Below are positions 39,301-48,258 of a stretch of DNA of 64,000 nucleotides, piece after piece (positions within the stretch are counted from its first letter, which is position 1; each line of letters begins with the position of its first letter). The stretch lies in the NCBI GenBank assembly GCA_963723745.1, contig CAVRRZ010000001.1, positions 806,001 through 870,000 on the forward strand. The letters run 5' to 3'. The notes under the pieces are model-generated. The model was given only the letters and a program-made list of their open reading frames with translations, searched no databases and was not told the origin of the DNA. A program made the position numbers and the translations under genes. The stretch comes from CAVRRZ01 sp963723745. GTDB taxonomy: Bacteria; Actinomycetota; Actinomycetes; Mycobacteriales; Geodermatophilaceae.

Positions 39301-40766
39301 GTGGCGGCTCGTGAGGCGGTGCGCGGACCGCGCCGCCTGCCGCGGTGGCCGGAGGCCGCCCCGGCCGAACCGGACTTCGCCGCCGTCCGTGCCGAGTTCG
39401 ACGTTCCCGAGGACTTTCCGCCCGACGTGCTGGCCGAGGCCGACCGCGTGTCCCGGACGCCGGCCCTCCCCGAGCTCGACGCCACCGACCTGCCCCTGGT
39501 GACCCTCGACCCCGTCGGCAGCCGCGATCTCGACCAGGCGGTGCACCTGGCCGCGACGGACCAGGGTTACCGGGTCAGCTACGCCATCGCCGACGTCGGG
39601 GCGTTCGTGCCGCTGGGCGGCGCGATCGACGCCGAGGCCCGCCGCCGGGGGCAGACGCTCTACAGCCCCGACCGCCGCACACCCCTGCACCCGCCCGTCG
39701 CTCAGCGAGGGCGCCGCCAGCCTGCTGCCCGACCGGACCCGGCCGGCGGTGCTGTGGACCATCGACCTGGACGCCGAGGGCGAGCCGACGCGGGTCGTCC
39801 TGCGCCGGGCGCGGGTGCGCAGCCGCGCCCAGCTGGACTACGTCTCGGTGCAGGCGCAGGCCGACAGCCGGGACCCTTCCGGAGCCGCTCGCCTTGCTGC
39901 CCGAGGTCGGCGCCCTCCTCCAGCGCCGCGCCCGCGAACGGGGCGCGATCGAGCTGGGCACCCCGGAGCAGGAGGTCGTGCCCGGCCCGTACGGCGGCTG
40001 GACTCTCGCCCTGCGCGGCGACCTGCCGGTCGAGGGCTGGAATGCGGAGATCTCGCTGCTCACCGGCCGCTGTGCGGCCGCGTTGATGCTCGAGGGCGGT
40101 GTCGGCGTGCTCCGGACGCTCCCGCCGGCCAAGCCCGAGGACGTCGAGCGACTCCGGCTGCTGGCCCCGGCGCTGGGGGTCGACTGGCCCGACGGGGCGT
40201 CACCCGGAGCGGTCATCGCGACCCTCGACCCGGTCCGCCCGCGGCACGCCGCCTTCCTGGAGGAGGCGGCCGCGCCGCTGCGCGGGGCCGCCTACACCCC
40301 CTTCGACGGCGCCCCTCCCCAGCAGCCGCTGCACAGCGGTGTCGCGGCGCCGTACGCGCACGTGACCGCGCCGCTGCGCCGGCTGGTCGACCGGTTCGCG
40401 ACCGAGGTCTGCCTGGCCCTCTGCGCAGGGACGGAGCCCGATGCCGGCCTGCGGGCCGCCCTGCCCGAGCTGCCCGGCCTCATGTCGGCCTCCGACCGCC
40501 GGACGCGCGAGGTGGAGCGCGCCGCCGTCGACGCGGTGGAGGCGTGGCTGCTGCACGGCCGCGAGGGGGAGGAGTTCGGCGCGGTCGTCGTCGAGGCCGA
40601 GAGCGGCAAGGGGACGGTCGCCCTCGACGACCTCGCCGTCCGTGGCCGGTGCGAGGGTGCCGGCCTGCGCCCGGGCACGCGGGTGCGGGTGCGGCTGGAG
40701 GAGGCCGACGTGGCCGGGCGGCGGGTGCGGTTCGCGCTGTCGGATCCGGGATCGGCGGGACCGTGA
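39301..40766 (+). CDS. RNB-domain ribonuclease (RNase II/R-like, two frameshifts)
   Basis: About 487 residues after repair. RNB domain: LDPVGSRDLDQAVHLA (catalytic aspartates), SYAIADVGAFV, then the frame resumes SLSEGAASLLPDRTRPAVLW. The end part PYAHVTAPLRRLVDR is the RNB C-terminal motif. There is no clear cold-shock or S1 domain, so it is shorter than RNase R. Extra bases near 39706 and 39875. GTG 39301 has GGAGGGCGACG upstream. It overlaps the next gene. Confidence 0.88.
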
Positions 40767-41950
40767 GCCGGGTGCCGCACCTCAGCGCCCGGCTGCAGGG
40801 CTTCGGGACGACGATCTTCGCCGAGATGAGCGCGCTCGCCCTGGCCACCGGCGCGGTGAACCTGGGCCAGGGGTTCCCCGACTATCCCGGCCCGCCGGAG
40901 GTGCTCGACGCCGCACGCAGAGCGATCGGGACGCCGCACGACCAGTACCCGCCCGGCCAGGGCCTGCCCGCGCTGCGGCAGGCCGTGAGCCGGCGCACCG
41001 CACGCACCCTGGACGTCGAGTACGACCCGGACACCGAGGTGCTGGTCACGGCGGGGGCGACCGAGGCGATCACCGCGGCCCTGCTCGCGCTGCTCGACCA
41101 GGGCGACGAGGTGGTCCTGTTCGAGCCCATGTACGACAGCTATGCCGCCGCCGTCGCCATGGCCGGGGGCGTCGTCCGCGCCGTGCCGCTGCACCCGCCC
41201 CTCGAGCATGGCGGCCGGTGGAGCTTCGACCCCGGTCAGCTGCGGGCGGCGATCACGCCGCGCACCCGGCTGATCCTGGTCAACACCCCGCACAACCCCA
41301 CCGGCACGGTCCTCACCCGCGACGAGCTCGCCGTCCTCGCCGCGCACGCCGTGGACGCCGACCTGCTCGTGCTCACCGACGAGGTCTACGAGCACCTGGT
41401 CTTCGACGGCGCGCGGCACGTCTCCATCGCCGCCCTCCCGGGCATGCGCGAGCGCACCCTGGTCGCGAGCAGCGCGGGCAAGACGTTCAACGTCACCGGC
41501 TGGAAGGTGGGCTGGATCTGCGGGCCTGCGCCGCTGGTCACCGCCGTCCGTACGGCCAAGCAGTTCCTGACCTTCGTCAACGGCGGGCCCTTCCAGCCCG
41601 CCGTCGCCGTCGGGCTCGACCTGCCCGACGGGCACTTCGAGCAGCTGGCCGCCGACCTGCAGCGGCGCCGCGACCTGCTGGTCACCGGCCTCACCGACGC
41701 CGGGCTGCGCGTGCTGACGCCGCAGGCCACCTACTTCGCCACGGTCGACGTCCGGCCGGTCCGTCCGGACGGCGACGGCCTCGCCTTCTGCCGGGAGCTG
41801 CCCGAGCGGGCCGGCGTCGTGGCCATCCCGATCGGCCCGTTCTACGACGCCCAGGACGCCGGCCTCGGCCGGCACCTGGTGCGGTTCGCGTTCTGCAAGC
41901 GGGACGAGGTGCTCGCCGAGGCGGTCGAGCGGTTGCGGAGGATGTCATGA
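40763..41950 (+). CDS. Class I PLP aminotransferase
   Basis: 395 residues. PLP lysine lies in SSAGKTFNVTGWKVGW. Other motifs: NLGQGFPDYPGP, LVNTPHNPTG, DEVYEHLVFDG. It resembles kynurenine/glutamine transaminase K and DapC-like enzymes. The next gene is an omega-amidase-like hydrolase, a pairing typical of transaminases that use glutamine or methionine and produce 2-oxoacid amides. GTG 40763 overlaps the RNB stop. Confidence 0.9.
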   Translation: MSRVPHLSARLQGFGTTIFAEMSALALATGAVNLGQGFPDYPGPPEVLDAARRAIGTPHDQYPPGQGLPALRQAVSRRTARTLDVEYDPDTEVLVTAGATEAITAALLALLDQGDEVVLFEPMYDSYAAAVAMAGGVVRAVPLHPPLEHGGRWSFDPGQLRAAITPRTRLILVNTPHNPTGTVLTRDELAVLAAHAVDADLLVLTDEVYEHLVFDGARHVSIAALPGMRERTLVASSAGKTFNVTGWKVGWICGPAPLVTAVRTAKQFLTFVNGGPFQPAVAVGLDLPDGHFEQLAADLQRRRDLLVTGLTDAGLRVLTPQATYFATVDVRPVRPDGDGLAFCRELPERAGVVAIPIGPFYDAQDAGLGRHLVRFAFCKRDEVLAEAVERLRRMS

Positions 41951-42711
41951 CCCGGGTCGCCGCCGTCCAGCACGACATCGTGTGGGAGGACCGGGCCGCC
42001 AACCTCGAGCGCCTCGCGCCGATGATCGCCGGTGCGGTCGGGCTCGGTGCCGAGCTGGTGCTGCTGACCGAGACGTTCTCCACCGGGTTCTCCATGACGC
42101 CCGGCATCGGGGAACCGGAGGACGGTCCGTCGGCGGACTTCCTGCGGGCGCAGGCGGCCGAGCACGGCGTGTGGGTGGGCGGCAGCTGCCCCGAGATCGC
42201 TCCCGGCTGCGACCTCCCCTACAACTCGTTCGTCCTCGCCGGTCCCGACGGCAGCACGCACCGCTACCGCAAGCTGCACCCGTTCACCCACGCCGGTGAG
42301 CACGAGCGCTTCCGCGCCGGGGAGACGCCGTTGACGGTCGAGGTCGCCGGCCTCCGGGTCACCCCGTTCATCTGCTACGACCTGCGCTTCGCCGACGTCT
42401 TCTGGGCGGCGGCCGCCGACACCGACCTCTACCTCGTGCCGGCCAACTGGCCGAGTCCTCGCCGCCTGCACTGGCAGACCCTGCTGCAGGCCCGCGCGAT
42501 CGAGAACCAGGCCTACGTCGTCGGCTGCAACCGGGTCGGCACCGCCGGCGACGGCACGGAGCACGTCGGCGACAGCCGGATCATCAGCCCCACCGGTGAG
42601 CTGCTGGCCACGGCCGCGGTCGGCGAGACCGTGCTCGTCGCCGACGTCGATCCCGCCGAGGTGGCCGCCACCCGCGACCGGTTCCGGTTCATGGCCGACC
42701 GGCGCAGCTGA
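41947..42711 (+). CDS. Carbon-nitrogen hydrolase, omega-amidase-like
   Basis: 254 residues. Nitrilase-superfamily triad: Glu in LLTETF, Lys in YRKLHPF and Cys in FICYDLRF. The Nit2/MtnU-like sequence suggests hydrolysis of 2-oxoglutaramate or 2-oxosuccinamate. ATG 41947 overlaps the aminotransferase stop (ATGA). Coupling of the two genes supports a transamination-plus-amidase pathway (inference). Confidence 0.9.
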   Translation: MTRVAAVQHDIVWEDRAANLERLAPMIAGAVGLGAELVLLTETFSTGFSMTPGIGEPEDGPSADFLRAQAAEHGVWVGGSCPEIAPGCDLPYNSFVLAGPDGSTHRYRKLHPFTHAGEHERFRAGETPLTVEVAGLRVTPFICYDLRFADVFWAAAADTDLYLVPANWPSPRRLHWQTLLQARAIENQAYVVGCNRVGTAGDGTEHVGDSRIISPTGELLATAAVGETVLVADVDPAEVAATRDRFRFMADRRS

Positions 42712-42741
42712 GGGAGCCGGCAGCACGGGGGCCGGGGCGGC

Positions 42742-42777
42742 GTCACCACCCGGAGGGGGGAAATCGGGTGGAGTGAC
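42742..42777 (+). promoter_or_regulatory. Hairpin in the leader of the TasA-like operon
   Basis: GTCACCACCCG (42742-42752) pairs with CGGGTG (42765-42770) and, past a 2-nt GA bulge, GTGAC (42773-42777). It lies 35 bp before the operon start. It does not match the c-di-GMP riboswitch consensus. Possible operator or leader structure. Confidence 0.4.
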
Positions 42778-42812
42778 TCAAGTAGTCCGCCCGACCTCCC
42801 GATCACCGGGAC

Positions 42813-43445
42813 ATGAGAGCCCGAGGTGCGTATCCGGTCGGCGCTGCGGCGTCGCGCCGGACGACCCGCTCGGGCACCTCCCGGCTGCTGCAGCTCGCGG
42901 CCCTGGCGCTGTCGTTCATCGCCGTCTCGGCGCTGGTGGTGACCTCGTCCCGGGCGGCCTTCGTGGCGCAGAACGACAACACCGGCAACCAGGTGACCGC
43001 CGCCTCGGTCGACCTCACCGACACCGACTCCGGCAGCGCGATGTTCGCGAACGTGACCGGCTTGATGCCGGGGGCCGAGGAGGCCCGCTGCATCGACGTC
43101 ACGTACACCGGCACGGTCGACCCGCTTCCGGTGCGGCTGTATGCCACCGCGGCCCCCACCGGCTCACTGGCGCCCTACCTGAACCTCGTCGTCGAGGTGG
43201 GCGCCGACGCCACCCCGGTCTTCGGTGACTGCGCGGGCTTCGCGCCGTCGGGCACCGTCTACTCGGGCACGCTCGCGGGGTTCGCCGCGGCCCATGGCAC
43301 GTATGCGGCCGGCGCGGCGACCTGGGACCCGGCGGCCAGCCCCGACACGCGCACCTTCCGCTTCCGCCTCTCGGTCCAGAACGACGCCGCGGCCGAAGGG
43401 CGGACCTCGACGTTCGGTTTCTCGTGGGAAACGCGAACCAGCTGA
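42813..43445 (+). CDS. TasA-like secreted protein with SipW-type signal peptide
   Basis: 210 residues. A basic N-terminus and a hydrophobic helix (about 25-43) end in TSSRAAFVAQND, the pattern expected for SipW-type processing. The mature part is beta-rich, with a conserved Cys pair (C93 in ARCIDV and the Cys in FGDCAGF) and a C-terminal FGFSWETR. The gene five places on (46412) is a paralogue with the same landmarks. The SipW-type peptidase is encoded next. Likely exported surface or matrix subunit, by analogy with TasA of Bacillus. Confidence 0.75.
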   Translation: MRARGAYPVGAAASRRTTRSGTSRLLQLAALALSFIAVSALVVTSSRAAFVAQNDNTGNQVTAASVDLTDTDSGSAMFANVTGLMPGAEEARCIDVTYTGTVDPLPVRLYATAAPTGSLAPYLNLVVEVGADATPVFGDCAGFAPSGTVYSGTLAGFAAAHGTYAAGAATWDPAASPDTRTFRFRLSVQNDAAAEGRTSTFGFSWETRTS

Positions 43446-44164
43446 CGCCGTCCGGAGCCGAGCGGAAGAAGACCTGGCTGCGGACGCTCCTCTACGGCGC
43501 GGGCATGGGCAGCATGCTGATCGTCTCGATGGCCTCCAGCCTGTCGCTGTGGATCGGCCTGCCCTGGGCCTTCCTCGGCTGGCAGCCCACCCTCATCACC
43601 TCGGGCTCCATGCAGCCGCTCGTCGCGCCCGGCGACGTCGTCATGGTGCGTCCGATCGAGGCCGCGGACCTCGCGCCCAACACCGTGGTGCTCTACGAGC
43701 GGCCCGACACCGGGCGGGTGCTGCACCGCATCGTCGAGGCGTTGCCCGACGGGACCTTCCGCACCCGCGGCGACGCCAACACCGTCGACGACAGCGGATT
43801 CCTGCACGCCGACCAGGTCCACGGTGCCGCCGTGATCGCCGTGCCGTGGATCGGTCGCCCGTCGTTGTGGCTCGCCCAGCGGGACACGGTGCCCCTCGCT
43901 GCCGCTGCCACCGGGCTCGTCTTCGTGCTCGCCCTGGCCCCGCGTGCGTTCGACCCCGCCTACGACCCCTGGGCGGCGGGCAAGCGGGTGCGGCCGGCCG
44001 AACTGCTGCTCGGGCGCGTCGGCGGCGACCCCGGCGACCGCCGGTCGTCGGCCGGCCACAGCCTGCTCCCCGACGGCCTGCACGCCGTCGTCCTCGACCG
44101 GCTCGCGGCGCAGACCGCCGCTGCGCAGCGCCGGACCACCCACCTCGTCGAAGGCCTGACATGA
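43424..44164 (+). CDS. sipW: SipW-type (ER-type) signal peptidase I
   Basis: 246 residues. A transmembrane helix (about 22-50) precedes the S26B peptidase domain. Nucleophile Ser62 is in TSGSMQP. His101 in VLHRIVEA replaces the usual Lys, which marks the ER/SipW type. DGTFRTRGDANTVDDS is the third conserved box. A second helix lies near 160-180, then a basic tail. GTG 43424 lies inside the end of the TasA-like gene, and the stop overlaps the GGDEF gene (ATGA). Dedicated to the two TasA-like proteins, by context. Confidence 0.88.
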   Translation: MGNANQLTPSGAERKKTWLRTLLYGAGMGSMLIVSMASSLSLWIGLPWAFLGWQPTLITSGSMQPLVAPGDVVMVRPIEAADLAPNTVVLYERPDTGRVLHRIVEALPDGTFRTRGDANTVDDSGFLHADQVHGAAVIAVPWIGRPSLWLAQRDTVPLAAAATGLVFVLALAPRAFDPAYDPWAAGKRVRPAELLLGRVGGDPGDRRSSAGHSLLPDGLHAVVLDRLAAQTAAAQRRTTHLVEGLT

Positions 44165-45735
44165 CCTCCCGCGGCGCCATCACCACCGCCGACCGCCGGC
44201 TCGCCCCCGCCGGCCGCCGGTCCACCGACCCTCGCTCCGAGGGGAGCCCGGGTCGCTCCCGCGCCGACGACCGACGGGCCGGCGGCCGCTCGGTCGCCGA
44301 GCGCGCGTTGCGCCAGATCCGCCTCGTCGCCGTGGCGCTGCTGGTGCTCGGTGGTCTCGGCTACCGCCCGACCCGTGGCACCGACGTCGACCGTCAGCTC
44401 GCCCTCGTGCTCGCCGGTGCCGCGGCCGCCACGCTGCTGCTCGTCGTGATGCTGTCGGTGTGGGCGACGAGGGCCGCGGCCGACCAGCGGATCCGCCTCG
44501 TGCTGCTCTGCACGCTCGCCGACACGGTCGTCGTGCTGGGCGTCGTCGGCTTCGCCGGCCTGCCGCCGACGTCGCTGGCCCTCGTCCTGCTGATGCTGCC
44601 CTTCCTGGAGGCCGCGGTCTGGTTCGGTCTGTCGGGACTCGCGGCGCTCTGGACGGTGAGCTCGGTGGCTCTCGGCGCCTACGTCGTCGTGCTTCCCGAG
44701 CGGGTTCCCGAGGACGCGCTGGAGATCGTCGTCGTCGCGATGCCCACCCTCCTGCTGGCCACGATCCCCGTCGCGATGCTCGCCGAGCACCTCGTCGCGC
44801 AGGTGGGCCGCCTCGGTGAGGCGCGGGAGGCCGCCGACGACCGTGCCCGGCTGCTGGGCGACCTGTCGGCGATCACCGCCGAGATCTTCCCGCTGGACCG
44901 CGACGAGGTGCTCGCCCAGCTGGTCACCGGCGCCGAGCAGCTCGGTGCCACTGACGTCGCAGTCGTCGACCCCACCGCGGAGGAGGGCTCCCGGTGGGTC
45001 GCTGCCGGCGACCTCTCGGCGGCGCACCCCGCGGAGCCCGTCGCCGTCGGCGACCTCGACGACGTCGTCCGTCGCGCCCTGGCCTGGGAGCTCCCGGTTC
45101 CCGGCGGGGAGCCCTACACGGTGACGGCACAGGTGACCGGACCGGCCGAGGAGGTCGGACGCCGCGTCGAGGCGCTGGACCTGCTCGTCGCCCAGGCACG
45201 GGTGGGGCTGGCCAACGCCGTCCTCGTGCAGCAGCTCGAGCGGCTGAAGAGCACCTACGAACTGCAGGCGACGCGCGACCAGCTGACCGGTCTGCTCAAC
45301 CGCCGCGGCCTGGTCACCCGGGCCGAGCAGCTGCCCGGCACGCTGGGCGTGCTGTTCTGCGACCTCGACGGCTTCAAGGGCGTCAACGACACCCTCGGCC
45401 ACGCCGCGGGCGACGAGCTGCTGGAGAAGGTCGCCCGTCGGCTGGAGACCGACCTGCGCGCCGACGGCGTCCTGGGTCGCATGGGTGGTGACGAGTTCGT
45501 CGTCGTCCTGCCCGAGGCCCCGGCCGAGGAGCTGGCCGCGCTCAGCCGGCGGATCGAGCTGGAGCTGGGCAAGCCGTTCCTGCTCGAGGCCGGCATGGCC
45601 CGCATCGGGGTCAGCATCGGCGTCGCTTTCGCGGCACCCGGCGAGCGCGACCTCGACGCGCTGCTCGGGCAGGCCGACCAGCGGATGTACGAGGTCAAGC
45701 GCGAGCGCAAGTCCGATCGGGCGGTGACGCGGTGA
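44161..45735 (+). CDS. Membrane GGDEF diguanylate cyclase
   Basis: 524 residues. A disordered basic N-terminus (about 1-50) is followed by about six membrane helices (50-210), a GAF-like region (230-350) and a GGDEF domain. The active site reads GRMGGDEFVVV, so c-di-GMP synthesis is expected. The usual upstream RxxD inhibitory site is not present (RADG instead), so product inhibition may be weak. It is embedded between sipW and a secreted-protein gene with overlapping starts, an unusual position for a cyclase. Confidence 0.92.
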   Translation: MTSRGAITTADRRLAPAGRRSTDPRSEGSPGRSRADDRRAGGRSVAERALRQIRLVAVALLVLGGLGYRPTRGTDVDRQLALVLAGAAAATLLLVVMLSVWATRAAADQRIRLVLLCTLADTVVVLGVVGFAGLPPTSLALVLLMLPFLEAAVWFGLSGLAALWTVSSVALGAYVVVLPERVPEDALEIVVVAMPTLLLATIPVAMLAEHLVAQVGRLGEAREAADDRARLLGDLSAITAEIFPLDRDEVLAQLVTGAEQLGATDVAVVDPTAEEGSRWVAAGDLSAAHPAEPVAVGDLDDVVRRALAWELPVPGGEPYTVTAQVTGPAEEVGRRVEALDLLVAQARVGLANAVLVQQLERLKSTYELQATRDQLTGLLNRRGLVTRAEQLPGTLGVLFCDLDGFKGVNDTLGHAAGDELLEKVARRLETDLRADGVLGRMGGDEFVVVLPEAPAEELAALSRRIELELGKPFLLEAGMARIGVSIGVAFAAPGERDLDALLGQADQRMYEVKRERKSDRAVTR

Positions 45736-46409
45736 GCGGCCGACGGGTGCTGCGTGCCGTGTTGCGACTGCTCGCTGCCGGACTCGCGGTCACGCTCACC
45801 GTGCTGCTCGCCCGCGAGCCGGCCTCGGGCGCGTTCACGGCAGCGACCGGGGCCGAGGGCAACGAGGTGAGCGCCGCTCCGGACTTCTGCGAGACGCCGG
45901 ATCCCACGCTGGCGGAGGACAGCTGGGTCGAGCAGCGCAACCCGACCGACGTCAACGTCCTGCACCCGCACATCCATGTGCGTTCGGAGGGCGGCGCCAG
46001 GAATCGGCGCGGCCTGCTGACGTTCGCGCTGCCCGGCGTGCCGACGGGATGCCACGTGGTCTCGGCGACGCTGCGGCTCTACAACAGCGCGCCGGCGAGC
46101 GGCCGGGTGATCGGTGTGTACCGCGCCGCCCCCGACGCGACGTGGGACATCGGCACCGCGGCATGGGACAACCACCCGGCGCACGTGGGTACCCCGGCGC
46201 TCAGTACCGCGGGCGCTGCCGTGGGTTGGCAGACCTGGGACGTCACCGCCATCGTCGGGGACCTGTACGCCGTCGGGAACAACGGCCTCGTGGTGCGCGA
46301 CCAGGCCGAGGGCGGCGCAGGCGTCACCAACCGCTACGACAGCCGCGACCTCGGCGGCGCCGGGCTCAACGTCGCTACCGATCCCGAACTCCTCGTGGAG
46401 TGGGGATAA
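45732..46409 (+). CDS. Secreted DNRLRE-domain protein
   Basis: 225 residues. A signal peptide (about 7-28) ends near REPASGAFTAATG, a SipW-like context. The rest is a DNRLRE-type carbohydrate-binding-like domain (NRRGLLTFALPGVP, SATLRLYNSAPASGRVIGVY, WDVTAIVGDLY, GGAGVTNRYDSRD). Similar domains occur in surface and biofilm-matrix proteins. GTG 45732 overlaps the GGDEF stop. Confidence 0.8.
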   Translation: MSGRRVLRAVLRLLAAGLAVTLTVLLAREPASGAFTAATGAEGNEVSAAPDFCETPDPTLAEDSWVEQRNPTDVNVLHPHIHVRSEGGARNRRGLLTFALPGVPTGCHVVSATLRLYNSAPASGRVIGVYRAAPDATWDIGTAAWDNHPAHVGTPALSTAGAAVGWQTWDVTAIVGDLYAVGNNGLVVRDQAEGGAGVTNRYDSRDLGGAGLNVATDPELLVEWG

Positions 46410-46411
46410 CG

Positions 46412-47182
46412 ATGGGGACAGTGCCGAGGAAACGGCGGCGGCATTTCTCGCTCAACGGTCTGGCGATCCAGATCTCGGCTTTCGCGCTGTCGTTCACACT
46501 CGTCGCCCTGCTGGTCGTCGGGTCGTCCCGCGCCGCGTTCGTCGACGAGAACGAGACGGTGACCGGCCGGGTGCCGTCGCCGACCTCGCAGTCCCTTGCG
46601 CCGACCCGCCCGCCGGGCGAGCCGGCCACGCCGACGGAGGCTCCCACGCCGACGGAGGAGCCGGCGCCGTCGGAGGAGCCGGTGCCGACGCCGATCCCGC
46701 TGCCGGAACCGGGCGAGGAACCCCCGCTGCCGGCGGAGATCACGCTCACCGACGACGCCGCCGGAACGGCGATGTTCGGCGGGGACAGTGCTGCGGCGGG
46801 CGTGCTGACGCCAGGCGTTCCTCTCCAGCGATGCATCCGCGTGAGCGTCGACGGTGCGGTCGGCACCGGTCCCGTCGTCCTGTACGCCGCCGAGGCGCGC
46901 GGCGCGCTCGCTCCCTACCTCGACATGGCCGTGGAGGTGGGGCCGGGCGGGTCCGGGCCGTTCGGCGACTGCGCCGGCTTCGTCGCCACGTCGACGGTCT
47001 TCGCCGGCACGCTGGAGTCCTTCGGTGCGAGCCATGCGTCCTACGACAGGGGCCTGCCTGCCTGGCAGCCGGACGTCTCGGGGGATGCGCGGAGCTTCCG
47101 TGTCACGCTCACCCTCCGGGACGACCCCGCCGCAGAGGGCCTGTCGGCCGGATTCGGGTTCTCCTGGCAGATGCGGGGCTGA
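46412..47182 (+). CDS. Second TasA-like secreted protein with Pro/Thr linker
   Basis: 256 residues. A hydrophobic helix (about 18-38) ends in GSSRAAFVDENE, as in the first TasA-like protein. A Pro/Thr/Glu linker of about 50 residues follows. The beta-rich domain repeats the paralogue's landmarks: QRCIRVS, GPFGDCAGF, ESFGASHASYDRG, FGFSWQMRG. It starts 2 bp after the DNRLRE stop and ends 6 bp before a convergent gene. Confidence 0.75.
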   Translation: MGTVPRKRRRHFSLNGLAIQISAFALSFTLVALLVVGSSRAAFVDENETVTGRVPSPTSQSLAPTRPPGEPATPTEAPTPTEEPAPSEEPVPTPIPLPEPGEEPPLPAEITLTDDAAGTAMFGGDSAAAGVLTPGVPLQRCIRVSVDGAVGTGPVVLYAAEARGALAPYLDMAVEVGPGGSGPFGDCAGFVATSTVFAGTLESFGASHASYDRGLPAWQPDVSGDARSFRVTLTLRDDPAAEGLSAGFGFSWQMRG

Positions 47183-47188
47183 GCCCGG

Positions 47189-48079
47189 TCAGCTCTGGTC
47201 GAGGACGATCTGCTCGCGCTGGAGACGCTCGCTGACCTGCTCCTGACCGGTCACCACCTCGGTGCGCACGCGCACCCGCTCCACCGGGACGACCTCTACG
47301 GTGACCACCGGACGCTCGGCGTGCAGCACGATCTCGTCCGGGAGTCCGCCGCCGGTGTGCCCGCCGGGCGGTACCAGTGCCTCCCCGATGACCGCGGTCG
47401 GGTGCTCGTCGCCGAGGGGGACCTCCTCGAGGCGTACCTCCTCGCGGCGGATCGGCACGGTCACCTGGACCTCCTCGGTGACCACGTACTTGACCAACCG
47501 CACCCGGCCCACCGGGACCCGCTCGGTGGTGACGCGAAGGCGCTCCTCCGACCGCACCATCGAGCCCTCGCCGGGCTCCTCCGGGGCGCGGGCGGCGGCG
47601 ACCTCCTCATCGCTGACCGGGACCGGCCCGGGGGGCTCGCTCCCGGGGGTCCCGACCGCCCCGACCGGCACGGTGCCGGTCTGCGTCGGTGACCAGCCCG
47701 GCGCCGGAGCGGCGGAGGGATGTGCGGCGGGCGGCTGGGCATCGGGAGCCAGGCCGGCGGCGTCCGCCGGGGACAGGCCGTAGTGGCGGCGCAACCGGTC
47801 CTCGACCGAGGCGTCGAGGTGCGCCGGATCGGGCACCTCGGGCGCCGAGGTCACCGCCTCCTTGCCGACCGGCAGCCGCAGCGTGCCGTCGGTGAACGCC
47901 GCGCCCGTGGCCGGGACGACGGACTGTCGCGTTCCGAACAGTCCGGTGGTGAGGGCGACCCAGGTGGGCGCGCCCGTCCGGTCGTCGACGAAGAAGTGCT
48001 CGACGGTGCCGATCCTGTTGCCATCGGTGTCGTACGCGGTGCTCCCGATGGCGGCCGACACCTCGCGGTCGTCCAGCAC
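47189..48079 (-). CDS. PRC-barrel and DUF2382 stress-type protein
   Basis: 296 residues from GTG 48079, behind AAGGAGGA. The N-terminal PRC-barrel (IGSTAYDTDGNRIGTVEHFF, 5-80) is followed by a disordered linker (about 95-175) and a C-terminal DUF2382 domain (about 180-290, EERLRVTTERVPVGRVRLVK, EEVPL). This pairing is common in Deinococcus and desiccation-tolerant actinomycetes. Function unknown; a stress role is inferred. Confidence 0.88.
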   Translation of the reverse strand: MLDDREVSAAIGSTAYDTDGNRIGTVEHFFVDDRTGAPTWVALTTGLFGTRQSVVPATGAAFTDGTLRLPVGKEAVTSAPEVPDPAHLDASVEDRLRRHYGLSPADAAGLAPDAQPPAAHPSAAPAPGWSPTQTGTVPVGAVGTPGSEPPGPVPVSDEEVAAARAPEEPGEGSMVRSEERLRVTTERVPVGRVRLVKYVVTEEVQVTVPIRREEVRLEEVPLGDEHPTAVIGEALVPPGGHTGGGLPDEIVLHAERPVVTVEVVPVERVRVRTEVVTGQEQVSERLQREQIVLDQS

Positions 48080-48258
48080 GGCCGGTCCTCCTTCTCCTGC
48101 GCCCGGTCCTCGCGGCGGCGCCCGGCGGGGGCGTCCGGGCTGGTCCTGCCCAGGCTCGGGCCGCCGTGAACATCTCCGAGCCGGTCCCGGCCGCGTCCGC
48201 CTAACCTGGCCGCAGGGCCGGCGTCGTCGCCGGGCCCCACGAGAGCGAGGAGGTCCCC

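Noticed and set aside
42712..42812. c-di-GMP riboswitch upstream of the TasA-like operon
   Set aside because: A GGDEF gene downstream made it attractive, but the conserved GEMM core sequences are absent; only a bulged hairpin is seen.
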